Below are positions 1 to 8,577 of a stretch of 64,000 nt of DNA, piece after piece. The notes below the pieces were generated by a model, which ran no database searches, was not told where the DNA came from, and saw only the letters and a program-made list of their open reading frames with translations. The position numbers and the translations under genes are program-made. Source of the stretch: Streptomyces marispadix (GTDB lineage Bacteria > Actinomycetota > Actinomycetes > Streptomycetales > Streptomycetaceae); the NCBI RefSeq assembly GCF_022524345.1, contig NZ_JAKWJU010000002.1, forward strand, positions 1,178,001 through 1,242,000. The letters are read 5' to 3'. Numbering within the stretch: the first letter of the stretch is position 1; every line of letters starts with the position of its first letter.

Positions 1-1202
1 CCCCTTATGGACAGGGCGACTCCCATCCTGCCTTCGGCCTCGGCGTCCGCGAGCCGTCCCTCCTCAAGTCCAGGGCCGTCGTCGCGCACCGTGACCAGCA
101 CGGCGTCCGGCTCGTCCTCCAGCAGGATCCACGCCTGTGCCTCCTTGCCGTCGGGTCCGCCCGCGTGCTGCCGCACATTGTCCAGGGCGGCACTGACAGC
201 CGCGGCCACTTCCCTTGCGGCGGACGCCGGCAGCGGTACGGGTGCGCCGGGCTCCACGAAGGTGACGCGGGCGCCGGAGTACGGGGAGAGCAGTGCACGC
301 AGATCGCATTCGGAGGCGTCGGACTCCCCGCCGGCGTCCGCCGCACCGCCCGGTCTTCCACCGCCCGGTCTTCCGCCCGCCTTCCCGTTCGCTCCTCCGC
401 CCGGCGCCCCGGCGTGGCTCCCCTCCCGTGCCGAGGCGGCCCGCGCACCTACGGCTTGGGCGGGGACGGCGGCACGGGCCCGCGCCTCCCGCGTCCCGTC
501 CTTCTCACGTGAGACGAGGCTGCGCAGCGCCACCTCCTGCTCGCCTGCCATGCGGCCCAACTCCGCGGCCTCACCGCCGATTTCGTTGCCTCGGCGCTGC
601 ACCATGGCGAGCACCTGGAGCACGCTGTCGTGGATGTCGCGGGCCAGCCGCTCCCGTTCCCGGGTGGCCGCCTCGATCTGGAGGGCGTGGGCGAGGGTGC
701 GTTCGCTCGCCCTGGCCACCTCGATCACGTAGCCGATGCCGATGCTCGCCACGCACACCAGCAGCACGTTGTGCAGGGTGGGCCTGGTGATAGCGCCTCG
801 TTCGAGGATGTTGGCGATCCCGACGATGGTCGCGGCGACCGCCCCCCAGCGCCAGCCGCCCTTGATGGCGAACGCGAGGACGGGACCGGCGACCCAGATG
901 CTGGGGAGGGTGGGCCCGATGTTCCCCTCCGCGTCGACGTAGACGGAGCCGAGAATTCCGGCGACCGCCATCGCCACGTCGACGGCGAGGAAAGCCTTCG
1001 TACAGCGCCTCGCGGAAAGGACGTTGGGGATCGTGGCCAGCGTCCAGACCGTCAGCAGCCCCAGATAGAGGGCGCCCGCCACGGGGTGCGCGAGACGGTC
1101 GTACGCCCAGGCGAAGACGGCCAGCGCATAGCCCGTCGCCAGCAGCCGGTAGCCGGTCAGCGCACGCCACAGCGGCCGTTCCACCGACTGTCTCAGAACC
1201 AT
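1..1202 (-). CDS. macS: MacS-type sensor histidine kinase (3' end cut by window edge)
   Basis: Membrane sensor kinase of a NarL-type two-component system. From the ATG at 1202 the N-terminal ~165 residues form several hydrophobic helices. These are followed by a HisKA_3 dimerisation helix with the phosphoacceptor in RDIHDSVLQV (His191), an N box (DNVRQHAGG) and a G box (RDDGPGL). The reading frame is open to the left edge, so only the extreme C terminus and the partner regulator are missing. A Gly/Ala/Pro-rich insert lies between the H and N boxes. S. coelicolor has the MacRS system (SCO2120/2121) at this place, and the fold and position agree with MacS; the symbol rests on that synteny. Kinase assignment is firm, signal unknown. 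Confidence 0.87.
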   Translation of the reverse strand, partial: MVLRQSVERPLWRALTGYRLLATGYALAVFAWAYDRLAHPVAGALYLGLLTVWTLATIPNVLSARRCTKAFLAVDVAMAVAGILGSVYVDAEGNIGPTLPSIWVAGPVLAFAIKGGWRWGAVAATIVGIANILERGAITRPTLHNVLLVCVASIGIGYVIEVARASERTLAHALQIEAATRERERLARDIHDSVLQVLAMVQRRGNEIGGEAAELGRMAGEQEVALRSLVSREKDGTREARARAAVPAQAVGARAASAREGSHAGAPGGGANGKAGGRPGGGRPGGAADAGGESDASECDLRALLSPYSGARVTFVEPGAPVPLPASAAREVAAAVSAALDNVRQHAGGPDGKEAQAWILLEDEPDAVLVTVRDDGPGLEEGRLADAEAEGRMGVALSIR

Positions 1203-1268
1203 CGCTTCCGGCCCGCCCCTCGCCCTGCGCCGCTCGCGGCGCACATCCCCGCGCCGCCGTACGTCTGT

Positions 1269-2153
1269 CTACGCCGCCCGGTCACGCTCGTTCCACTTGC
1301 GCCGCACCGCGGCGATCCTGGCCGCGGGCCCGGCATGACCGAACCGGCCCAGGCGTCCGGACCGCCCAGGCTCTCCCGCCCCCTGCTCGCCCTTCGCGGC
1401 CTGCTCAGCCTGCTCGGCCTCCCGCTCCGCTTCCTTCGCGGCCTTCTCCGCCTCCGCGTTGCGCCTGGCCTCCTCGGCGAGCTGGCGCTTCGCGGCCGTG
1501 GCGTACATGTCGACGTACTCCTGGCCGGAGAGCTTCATGATCTCGTACATGACCTCGTCGGTCAGGGCCCGCTGGATGAAGCGGTCGTTCTCCATGCCCT
1601 GGTAGCGGCTGAAGTCCATCGGCTTGCCGATCCTGATGCCGGGCCGCATCAGCTTGGGCATGACCTGGCCGGGCGGCTGGATCTTCTCGGTGTCGACCAT
1701 GGCGACGGGCACTACGGGCGCTCCCGAGCGCAGCGCGACCCGTGCGAGCCCGCCTGGCTTGCCGCGGTAGAGGCGCCCGTCGGGCGAGCGTGTGCCCTCG
1801 GGGTAGATGCCGAACAGCTCCCCGCGGGCGAGGACATCGAGCCCGCTGCGGATCGCGGCCTCGCCCGCGCCGCGTACGCCGGAGCGGTCCACGGGAAGCT
1901 GACCGACCCCTTTGAAGAACGCGGCGGTGAGCTTGCCCTTCACTCCAGGCGAGGTGAAGTACTCGGCCTTGGCGATGAAGGTGACCTTGCGGTCCAGCAC
2001 CGCGGGGAGGAAGAAGGAGTCGGAGAAGGAGAGATGGTTGCCGGCGAGGATCGCCGGTCCCTCTGCGGGGATGTGCTCAAGCCCCTCGACCCAGGGCCGG
2101 AAGGCAAGCTTGAGCCCGTTGCCCACCGACAGTTTCATCGCTCCGTAGAACAA
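1269..2153 (-). CDS. lysophospholipid (1-acylglycerol-3-phosphate) acyltransferase, PlsC family
   Basis: Acyltransferase that probably acylates lysophosphatidic acid or a related lysolipid at the inner membrane face. The NHLSFSDS block carries the catalytic HX4D motif (about residues 39-44), and the YPEGTRSPDG block is the acceptor-phosphate motif. The C-terminal ~70 residues are Ala/Glu/Lys-rich and look like a charged helix or coiled coil, an extension not needed for catalysis. I chose the TTG at 2153 because AGGAGG sits 7 nt upstream, while the ATG at 2138 has no well-placed ribosome site; the protein is then 294 aa. A frame extending further upstream is out of keeping with the family. The gene is divergent from the esterase that follows. 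Confidence 0.88.
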   Translation of the reverse strand: MFYGAMKLSVGNGLKLAFRPWVEGLEHIPAEGPAILAGNHLSFSDSFFLPAVLDRKVTFIAKAEYFTSPGVKGKLTAAFFKGVGQLPVDRSGVRGAGEAAIRSGLDVLARGELFGIYPEGTRSPDGRLYRGKPGGLARVALRSGAPVVPVAMVDTEKIQPPGQVMPKLMRPGIRIGKPMDFSRYQGMENDRFIQRALTDEVMYEIMKLSGQEYVDMYATAAKRQLAEEARRNAEAEKAAKEAEREAEQAEQAAKGEQGAGEPGRSGRLGRFGHAGPAARIAAVRRKWNERDRAA

Positions 2154-2443
2154 CCGAGGACCTCCTGTTCCCGACAACGGCGACCCTATCTCGCCACCGC
2201 GGAAGCGGCGCTGCTGCGTAGGGCAGTGCTGAACTACCCGGCGTCCGGCCCCCACGCGTAGGCTGGCACTCGCCCGTACCCTCGCCCGCCCGGCGGCGGA
2301 TGCGGGCACATGCGGAGCGCACGCCCAGCACACGCGGCACGCTCGGCGCACACGGCAGAGCAGCACCGCAACGAAGCAGCACCACCTTGGCAGCGCCCAC
2401 CCGACATCGACACCGACTCGATACCGACCGGCTGGAGGCCGAC

Positions 2444-3232
2444 GTGTCCATCCTTCCCGGGGCCGAGCCCATGCGTCATGACGGATCCGGGACGGGCGTC
2501 CTGGTGTGCCACGGGTTCACCGGCTCTCCTCAGTCCGTACGCCCCTGGGCCGAGTATCTGGCCGCGAAGGGGCTCACGGTCTCCCTTCCGCTGCTGCCGG
2601 GGCACGGCACACGCTGGGAGGACCTGGCCGTCACGGGCTGGCAGGACTGGTACGCGACGGTCGACCGCGAACTGCGCACGCTCAGCAGGAACTGCGAACA
2701 GGTCTTCGTCTGCGGCCTGTCGATGGGCGGTGCGCTCGCACTGCGGCTGGCCGCCCGCCACGGTGACGCGGTGAGCGGCGTCGCCGTCGTCAACCCCGCG
2801 GTGACCTTCCCCCGGCTACAGGGCTACGCGCTGCCGCTGGGCCGGTTCCTGCTCCGCTCGGCCAAGGGCATCACGAGCGACATCGCCAAACCCGGTGCCG
2901 TGGAGGTGGGTTACGAGCGGGTGCCGACCCAGGCCGCCTACTCGGCCCGCGACTTCTTCCGCCGTGTACGCGGCGAACTGCCCCAGGTGACACAGCCGTT
3001 GCTGGTCATGCACAGCAGAACCGACCATGTGGTACCGCCGTCCGACTCGGCCCTCGTACTCGGGAAGGTCTCGTCGAGTGACGTGACGGAGACCGTCCTG
3101 GAGGACAGCTTCCACGTGGCCACACTCGACCATGACGCGGAGCGCATCTTCGCGGACTCCTACGGATTCATCACCCGGCTCGGCGCGGGGAACACGGAGA
3201 CGGAGACGGAGACAGTGGGCGATGGAGCGTAA
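2444..3232 (+). CDS. alpha/beta hydrolase, carboxylesterase (Est30-like)
   Basis: Serine hydrolase of 262 aa resembling Bacillus Est30-type carboxylesterases and monoacylglycerol lipases. The nucleophile elbow GLSMGG holds Ser93, an oxyanion block HGFTGS lies near residue 23, the acid is probably the Asp of SRTDHVV, and the His of DSFHVAT completes the triad. No signal peptide, so likely cytoplasmic. GTG 2444 is preferred over the in-frame codon at 2300 because GGAGG lies 5 nt upstream and the preceding stretch is not protein-like. Its stop overlaps the next gene by 11 nt, so the two are probably cotranscribed. It may work with the divergent PlsC-type acyltransferase in lipid turnover (inference). 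Confidence 0.9.
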   Translation: MSILPGAEPMRHDGSGTGVLVCHGFTGSPQSVRPWAEYLAAKGLTVSLPLLPGHGTRWEDLAVTGWQDWYATVDRELRTLSRNCEQVFVCGLSMGGALALRLAARHGDAVSGVAVVNPAVTFPRLQGYALPLGRFLLRSAKGITSDIAKPGAVEVGYERVPTQAAYSARDFFRRVRGELPQVTQPLLVMHSRTDHVVPPSDSALVLGKVSSSDVTETVLEDSFHVATLDHDAERIFADSYGFITRLGAGNTETETETVGDGA

Positions 3233-3956
3233 TCCCGGCGCGGAGGACCACGACCACGGTGAGGACGAGCCGGCGCACCCGGCGGACCGGCGCGGTGAGC
3301 GCGGCCCGGACGCCGGCGTGCACGACGAGGACGGCCGGGCCGCCGGTTCGGGCGGGACCGGCGGTACGGACGGGACCGGCCGCGACGAGGACATCCGCGA
3401 CGAGAGCGGCGAGGCGCCTCTTCCGCTGGACGAGAAGGCGGCCTGGGAGCAGATCGTCGCCGCCTACGGGGACCACCCGAAGGCCGAGGACATGGCACCG
3501 TCCGCCGAGCCGGGAGGCGACACCCGCACCGGCACCGCCGCACGCCCCGCCCCCAACTCCCGCCCGGACGGGGACGGCGACGGCGACGAGGGCGGCTCGT
3601 CCGTACGCAGCTTCACCGTCTACTCGGCGGGCGCCGGGCCGCGCGACTGGAGCCTGCCCGTCGCGGACGACGACACGGGCGAGGCCGAAGAGGACGACGA
3701 CGAGGGCCACTTCGTACCGCCGGAGCCGCCGCCGCTGCCGCAGCCGGACACCACGGCGAAGTTCGCATGGCTCGCGGTGCTCGGCGGACCGCTGCTGCTC
3801 ATCTTCATGGTCGTCTTCCAGCAGGAGCTGACCTGGTGGATCGCGACGCTGGGCGTCGGCGGATTCCTTGGCGGATTCGCCACGCTCGTGGCACGCATGC
3901 GTGACGGGCGGGACGAGGACGACTGGGACGACCCTGGCCGCGGCGCCGTGGTGTGA
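3222..3956 (+). CDS. conserved acidic membrane protein, unknown function
   Basis: Not recognised beyond a Streptomyces-type conserved hypothetical. The 244-aa product has a long, low-complexity, Asp/Glu/Gly-rich N-terminal part (about residues 1-175), then a proline-rich PPEPPPLPQP segment and two hydrophobic helices near residues 185-225, with a short charged C-terminal tail. The long acidic region is probably cytoplasmic. ATG 3222 overlaps the esterase gene by 11 nt, which points to translational coupling and a shared role at the membrane. Third-position G+C is high through the acidic region, so it is real coding sequence. Confidence 0.75.
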   Translation: MERNPGAEDHDHGEDEPAHPADRRGERGPDAGVHDEDGRAAGSGGTGGTDGTGRDEDIRDESGEAPLPLDEKAAWEQIVAAYGDHPKAEDMAPSAEPGGDTRTGTAARPAPNSRPDGDGDGDEGGSSVRSFTVYSAGAGPRDWSLPVADDDTGEAEEDDDEGHFVPPEPPPLPQPDTTAKFAWLAVLGGPLLLIFMVVFQQELTWWIATLGVGGFLGGFATLVARMRDGRDEDDWDDPGRGAVV

Positions 3957-4010
3957 GGGCGCAGAGCGCTCGTGGCGTCAACCACCCACAGCGGTACGGG
4001 CTCTCGGCGG

Positions 4011-4037
4011 TCTCAGCGGTCTCAGCAGTCTCAGCGG
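4011..4037. repeat. 9-bp tandem repeat in a convergent intergenic gap
   Basis: Three head-to-tail copies of TCTCAGCGG (middle copy with one mismatch), preceded by a fourth diverged copy at 4001-4010. It sits between the membrane protein gene and the convergent EEP hydrolase gene; no clean terminator hairpin was seen there. Confidence 0.7.
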
Positions 4038-4100
4038 CCTCGGCGCTGCGGTGAACTCATAGCGCCGTAACGCCGGTTGGCACCACAGCGCTCGCCACCG

Positions 4101-4934
4101 TCAGGCCGCGGACTCCCCCGGCTCGGCCGCCGCCTCCGACGCCTCTCCAGGCTCGGCCGCCGCCTCCGCGCCCTCAGGACGCTCGGGCGGCACCCGCAGC
4201 GCCGCCAGCACCGGCAGATGGTCGGTGGCGGCCCGCAGATCCGCCGGTGACACGCCCTCCAGCCCGTCCGGTACGCCGCAGCCGATCACCTCGACGCCCT
4301 CGGAGGCCAGCACGGCGTCTATGCGCTGATGAGGACGCAGCGCCGTCGAGGTGTGCTCGCCGCCCCAGGGCGCCACCGCCCAACCGTCCTGGAGCCGCCC
4401 CGCGAGCCGGCGGAAAGTACGGCCTCCGGGGCGCTCGTTGAGATCGCCCGCCGCCACGACATGCCGTGTGCCCAGGCCCTCCAGGCGGTCGAGCAGCATG
4501 CGGCCCTGTGCCCGGCGCTCGTCGCGTTGCAGGCTCAGATGGCAGCTCAGCACCCCGAGGCGCGCGGCCGTGCCGAACCGCAGCACGGCCGTGGCGAAAC
4601 CTCGCCTGTGCAGACCGGGTGTGTGCGGGAGCAGCACGTCCTCGGTGCGTACGACCGTGGCCCGCAGCGACGCCAGGATCATGGGCCCCGTCGCGGTCGC
4701 ACCGCCCGTCACGTAGACCAGTCCGCTCTCCCGCGCCAGCCACGCGGCGTGCTTGCGCCAGCGGAAGAACCGCGGTGCCTCCTGCACGCACACCACATCG
4801 GGGGCGCACGCCCGCACGACACGGGCGAGTGCCTTCCTGTCGTCCCGCATCGAGCGGATGTTGTAGCTGAGCAGACGGACGACGGCCGAACCGTCGGGCT
4901 CGGTGCGTCCTGCGGGCAGATCCGCGAGCGTCAT
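4101..4934 (-). CDS. endonuclease/exonuclease/phosphatase family hydrolase
   Basis: Metal-dependent phosphodiesterase or phosphatase of the EEP (DNase I-like) fold, 277 aa. Ordered motifs are LLSYNIRSM (first Asn), VCVQEAP (metal-binding Glu), LSCHLSLQ (His), AAGDLNERPGG (Asp/Asn pair) and ATDHLPVLA (catalytic Asp-His). This complete set supports an active enzyme, but substrate (nucleic acid, phosphoinositide or sphingolipid-like headgroup) cannot be told from sequence. No signal peptide. The last ~30 residues are Ala/Glu-rich repeats. It lies upstream of nothing obvious in its own operon; the glucokinase gene follows on the same strand after 181 nt. Confidence 0.85.
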   Translation of the reverse strand: MTLADLPAGRTEPDGSAVVRLLSYNIRSMRDDRKALARVVRACAPDVVCVQEAPRFFRWRKHAAWLARESGLVYVTGGATATGPMILASLRATVVRTEDVLLPHTPGLHRRGFATAVLRFGTAARLGVLSCHLSLQRDERRAQGRMLLDRLEGLGTRHVVAAGDLNERPGGRTFRRLAGRLQDGWAVAPWGGEHTSTALRPHQRIDAVLASEGVEVIGCGVPDGLEGVSPADLRAATDHLPVLAALRVPPERPEGAEAAAEPGEASEAAAEPGESAA

Positions 4935-5115
4935 CGGCTCGGCTCACACTCACATTCCTCGGCCGTCCGGCCGCTCGTCCCGCTCCGTTCGTCCCGTTGC
5001 GTTCGTTCCGTTGCGTCGTTCGCGCTCCGCTGGTCCGCTCCGCCTGCTCGCTCTCCACCCGGTCGCGGGGCGCGACCGGCCCTACGAGGTACGACCGGCC
5101 GCCCGCAACGGTCGC

Positions 5116-6057
5116 TCAGCCCTGCCTGGCGAGGTCCGCGACGCCCACCATGCCCGCCTGGCCGCCCAGTTGGGCCGCGAGCACCTCGGCGTGCGGACGC
5201 CAGCGGCTCCCCACGAGCCAGCGGCGGTAGGACTTGCGGATCGGGTCGAGTACGAGGTCGCCCTCGTCGGAGACCCCGCCGCCGACGATGAACGCACCCG
5301 GGTCGAAGAGCGAGGCGAGGTCGGCGAGACCCGCCCCCGCCCAGCGCGCCAGCTCACGGAAGGAGTCCACGGCGACGGGGCAGCCTTGCCGTGCCGCCTC
5401 GCTGATGTGCTTGCCCTCGACGCCCTCGGGGGTGCCGTCGCCCAGGCCGAGCAGGATCGTGGCGTTCTCCGGCGTCGCCGTGGCGCGCTGCTGTGCGTAA
5501 CGCACGAGCGCGCTGCCCGACGCGTACTGCTCCCAGCAGCCCTGGTTGCCGCAGCCGCACAGCAGGCCGTCGGGCACCATCCGGATGTGCCCGAACTCGG
5601 CCGCGACCCCGAAGCGTCCGCGGTGCAGCCTGCCCCCGATGATCACGCCGCCGCCGAGGCCGGTGCCGATGGTGATGCAGACGACGTCCTCGTGCCCGGT
5701 GCCCACGCCGAACTTGTACTCGCCCCAGGCCGCGGCGTTCGCGTCGTTCTCGATCACGACCGGAAGGTCGATGCGCTGCTCGACCTTGTCCTTGAGGGCC
5801 TCGTGCCGCCAGGTCAGATTCGGGGTGAACAGTACGGTCGCCCGCTTGTCGTCGACGTAGCCGGGCGCACCGATGCCTACGGCGTCCACCACGTGCTCGG
5901 CGCTGGCGTCCCGTACCGCGTCGGCGATGGCGTCGATCACGCCGTCCGCCGTGGGCGGGGTGGGCACGGTGCTGGTTTCCAGAATCGTGCCGTGCTCATC
6001 GACAACTCCGGCCGCGATCTTGGTGCCGCCGATGTCGACGCCGATAGTGAGTCCCAT
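5116..6057 (-). CDS. glkA: ROK-family glucokinase
   Basis: Cytoplasmic ATP-dependent glucokinase that makes glucose 6-phosphate; in Streptomyces GlkA also mediates carbon catabolite repression. Start ATG 6057 has GAGGGA upstream and gives 313 aa, close to the S. coelicolor enzyme. The N-terminal phosphate loop is DIGGTK (residues 8-13), the catalytic Asp105 lies in ENDAN, and the ROK zinc site is complete: His157 with Cys167, Cys169 and Cys174 in the CGCGNQGCWE signature. Glu176 follows for sugar contact. A gene of unknown function lies directly upstream on the same strand, as in S. coelicolor, where that neighbour (SCO2127) is also linked to catabolite repression. Confidence 0.96.
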   Translation of the reverse strand: MGLTIGVDIGGTKIAAGVVDEHGTILETSTVPTPPTADGVIDAIADAVRDASAEHVVDAVGIGAPGYVDDKRATVLFTPNLTWRHEALKDKVEQRIDLPVVIENDANAAAWGEYKFGVGTGHEDVVCITIGTGLGGGVIIGGRLHRGRFGVAAEFGHIRMVPDGLLCGCGNQGCWEQYASGSALVRYAQQRATATPENATILLGLGDGTPEGVEGKHISEAARQGCPVAVDSFRELARWAGAGLADLASLFDPGAFIVGGGVSDEGDLVLDPIRKSYRRWLVGSRWRPHAEVLAAQLGGQAGMVGVADLARQG

Positions 6058-6151
6058 GTGTCCCTCGGTTTTTCCGGTCCTTCCCCGCCGCGGAACACCG
6101 TACCGGAGGGGCCGTACCGCCAGATCCCGAGCTTTGGCCCGCGATCGGCCG

Positions 6152-6901
6152 TCAGGACGCGGAGCCGCCGGAGGCGGAGCCGCCGCTTCCACCTTCGGCA
6201 TCGCCGGAACCCTCGGAGCCCCGCTGATCGACGGAGTCGCCGGGAACCCCCGGGGCGCCGGGATCGCCGGAGCCGCCGTCGCGGCCGGTGGTTACGGACC
6301 CGCCGGACTCGGCCGAACCGGCTGAACCGGCTGAACCGGCTGAACCCTGCGGCCCGTCGCCCCGTGCGTTCTCGTCCCGCCCCGGACCCGCGGTCTCCTC
6401 CGGCCCCTTGTCCAGGTCGATGCGCTCCAGGTCGGCGGACGTACGGCCCGAGGCGCCCGCCGATGTGCCGGGCGGGCCCTGCGGCGGGCCCTGTGCGCCT
6501 GCCGTCCAGCGTCCTTCGGCCTCCTGTACGGCGGCACGGTAGGCCGCGAGCAGTTCGCCGCCCGCAGCGGCGAGATGGTCGAAGAACTGGGGGTTGCGCT
6601 CGACGACGGGCTCGACGGCGGCCCGCGCCTGCGCGATGAACTGCTGCGCGACGCTCTGTGCGGCGGTGGCGGCCAGCGTGCCCGCGAAGGGTTTGCCCAG
6701 CTCGGCGACCTTTCCGGAGACCGCGTCCGCGAGACGCCTCAACTCCTCGGCTGCGCTGCCGTACTGCGGTCCGTACTCCGCGCGGCGGCGGGCCTTCTCC
6801 GCGGCGAGGTCCTCCTCGCAGGCGGTGGCCCAGGCGTCGGCGTCCGGTGCGGCCTGTGCCTCGTTCTCGACGGGCTCGGCAGGCTCGGCGGGCTCGCTCA
6901 T
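6152..6901 (-). CDS. DUF5304-like protein upstream of glucokinase
   Basis: Function unknown. The 249-aa product begins with EPAEPAEP repeats. A conserved predicted-helical core (about residues 20-130, with AWATACEEDLAAEK and FIAQARAAVEPVVE) then leads into a long Gly/Ser/Glu-rich disordered tail with SAG repeats. ATG 6901 has AGGAG 8 nt upstream. It lies 94 nt before glkA on the same strand and occupies the place of SCO2127 of S. coelicolor, reported to affect glucose kinase-dependent repression; that link is by position only. No membrane helix or enzyme motif is visible. It resembles proteins annotated DUF5304 in streptomycetes, from memory. Confidence 0.75.
   Translation of the reverse strand: MSEPAEPAEPVENEAQAAPDADAWATACEEDLAAEKARRRAEYGPQYGSAAEELRRLADAVSGKVAELGKPFAGTLAATAAQSVAQQFIAQARAAVEPVVERNPQFFDHLAAAGGELLAAYRAAVQEAEGRWTAGAQGPPQGPPGTSAGASGRTSADLERIDLDKGPEETAGPGRDENARGDGPQGSAGSAGSAGSAESGGSVTTGRDGGSGDPGAPGVPGDSVDQRGSEGSGDAEGGSGGSASGGSAS
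6319..6345. repeat. GGCTGAACC tandem triplicate inside the gene upstream of glkA
   Basis: Three perfect 9-bp copies in a row; on the coding (minus) strand they encode Ser-Ala-Gly repeats in the disordered tail. A plausible site for length variation between strains. Confidence 0.7.
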
Positions 6902-7094
6902 GACGGCGCTCCTACGACGGAGGGAATGCGGCCGACGTCCGCTGTCGACCCGTATTCCGACGTTACCCGAACGGAGGCGGCGCCGAGACTGCCCCGAGGC
7001 CACTCCCGGCCGGTCTCGGGCGCCGGTTCGAGCGGCCCGCGTCACGCGGTCCTGTGGGTTCTCTGCCCTCCGAGCGCCCCACGAGGCGTCCGCT

Positions 7095-8453
7095 CTACGG
7101 CCCCCCGGAGGCGTCCGTACCGGCTGAGCCCGCAGCACCGCCCGAGCCGGTCGAGTCGTCCGAACCCTCCGAGCCTCCCGTGCCCCCCGGCCACAGCGCC
7201 GGGTCCGGCTCGCAGCGCACCCGCAGCTCGCCCCGCTCCAGCGCGGCGCCCACGACCCGGCATCTGCGCAGCGCCGAGGGCAGCGGAAGCACCCGCCGGT
7301 ACGGGCCGAAGCCGAGGATCAACTCGTCGCCGCGGCGCACGAGTTCGAGCTCCTCCTTGCGTACGGCCGGGAGCGCCAGCCGCCACACCAGCAGGCCGTC
7401 GGAGGCGAGCCGGTCCTCGACGGTGCCATCGGCGCCCAGGGGGCCGCCCGGACTCCGGCCCGTCCCCGGGCCCGCCGCGCCCACGGACCGCACGTCACCG
7501 ACGGCCGCCTCCCCGGCCAGCCGCAGCAGATCGTCCGCGCCTCGTGGTTCCCGTCCCAGGTGCGGCAGTTCACGCACCGGCACGCCCTCCGCCCCGTACT
7601 CCTCGTGCCACGCCTTGAGCACCGTCTGCTGCCGTCCCGACAGCGAGGCCGTCCAGGCGTCCCGACTCCCGGACGGGAACACCCTGTTGGCGACGACCGC
7701 CTCCAACGGCAGTCCGTACAGGCCCAGTCCGGCACGGCCCAGGCGCAGCGCCTCCGAGGCGAGCGGGCCGGGTTCGGCGACCAGCAGCACCGCGGTGCCG
7801 GGCGTCTCCAACAGGCCCTGTACGGCGGCTAGTCCGTCGTCCCAGCGTGCGGCGCCTTCGTACAGCGCGTCCGTGGGCATCGGTATGCCGACGAGCTGTG
7901 CGAGCGCGGGACGCAGCGCACGCGCCGCCTGCCGCTCGGCCGGGAGGAGCCTGCGCAGATAGCGGCGCAACTGCGCGGGAAGGGCGAGGGTCCGCAGGGC
8001 GGCGGGTGTGTGCGGCAGATCGACGACCACGGCGTCCCACTCCCCCGCGTCGTGTGCGGCACGCACCGCGCTCAGCAGTGAGAAGGCACCGGAGCCGGGC
8101 AGTTCGGTCAGCTCGTCCTCGTCCAGCGGGACCGAACCCAGCATCGAGAGGAGCTTGGAGCCGCGCTCCTGCAAGGAGACGGCGGCGGCGCGGAAGTGCT
8201 CGGCGGAGCCGGTACGTGCCACATGCAGCCGCCCGTCCGTGCCGGGAACCGGCGCCGGGCCGCCGTCTCCGGCTGCCGCGCCCGTGCGCGCGTCACGCAC
8301 GGACCCATCGGGCATGCCCAGCACGGCTTCCAGGGTCGCGGGCTCGTCACCGCTCAGCAGCAGCGTCCGCAGACCGTCGTGGGCGGCCGAAACCGCGCTC
8401 GCGGCGGCCACGGTCGTACGTCCGGAGCCTCCGGCACCCGTGATCAGCAGCAT
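7095..8453 (-). CDS. ArsA/GET3-like P-loop ATPase
   Basis: Soluble ATPase of the ArsA (anion-pump/tail-anchor) family, 452 aa. The N terminus is a deviant Walker A, GAGGSGRTTVAAAS, directly after the start, and AVVVDLPHT is the switch/Walker B region. No Cys-rich arsenite site is seen, so arsenite transport is unlikely. In actinomycetes these proteins often occur near WhiB genes and their substrate is unknown. I chose ATG 8453: the in-frame stretch upstream to GTG 8570 has unusually low third-position G+C and tandem repeats, so it does not look coding. The gene follows the SRPBCC protein on the same strand, and the two may form an operon. Confidence 0.83.
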   Translation of the reverse strand: MLLITGAGGSGRTTVAAASAVSAAHDGLRTLLLSGDEPATLEAVLGMPDGSVRDARTGAAAGDGGPAPVPGTDGRLHVARTGSAEHFRAAAVSLQERGSKLLSMLGSVPLDEDELTELPGSGAFSLLSAVRAAHDAGEWDAVVVDLPHTPAALRTLALPAQLRRYLRRLLPAERQAARALRPALAQLVGIPMPTDALYEGAARWDDGLAAVQGLLETPGTAVLLVAEPGPLASEALRLGRAGLGLYGLPLEAVVANRVFPSGSRDAWTASLSGRQQTVLKAWHEEYGAEGVPVRELPHLGREPRGADDLLRLAGEAAVGDVRSVGAAGPGTGRSPGGPLGADGTVEDRLASDGLLVWRLALPAVRKEELELVRRGDELILGFGPYRRVLPLPSALRRCRVVGAALERGELRVRCEPDPALWPGGTGGSEGSDDSTGSGGAAGSAGTDASGGP

Positions 8454-8460
8454 CCTCGGG

Positions 8461-8530
8461 CGCGCACCGTCACGCCCACCGGCACGCGTACCGTCACCGG
8501 CACGCCCACCGGCACCCGCGCCGTCAGGCG
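8461..8530. repeat. imperfect CACGCCCACCGGCACG-type repeats
   Basis: Several partial copies of CACCGGCACGC and ACCGTCACGCC lie between the ArsA-like ATPase start and the SRPBCC gene. They make the ATPase start ambiguous because they keep a reading frame open. Confidence 0.55.
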
Positions 8531-8577
8531 CCGGAGCGCCCCGACCCGGACCGCCCTGAGACGTCCCCACCCTCGCG

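Noticed and set aside
630..2261. Long open frame on the plus strand opposite the kinase and acyltransferase genes
   Set aside because: It is antisense to well-supported genes; long antisense frames are expected at this G+C content and it has no recognisable domain.
4011..4037. CRISPR-like array
   Set aside because: Units are 9 bp and contiguous without spacers; no array or cas gene exists anywhere in the window.
8454..8570. N-terminal extension of the ArsA-like ATPase to GTG 8570
   Set aside because: Third codon positions are rich in T and the stretch is repetitive, unlike real coding sequence nearby.
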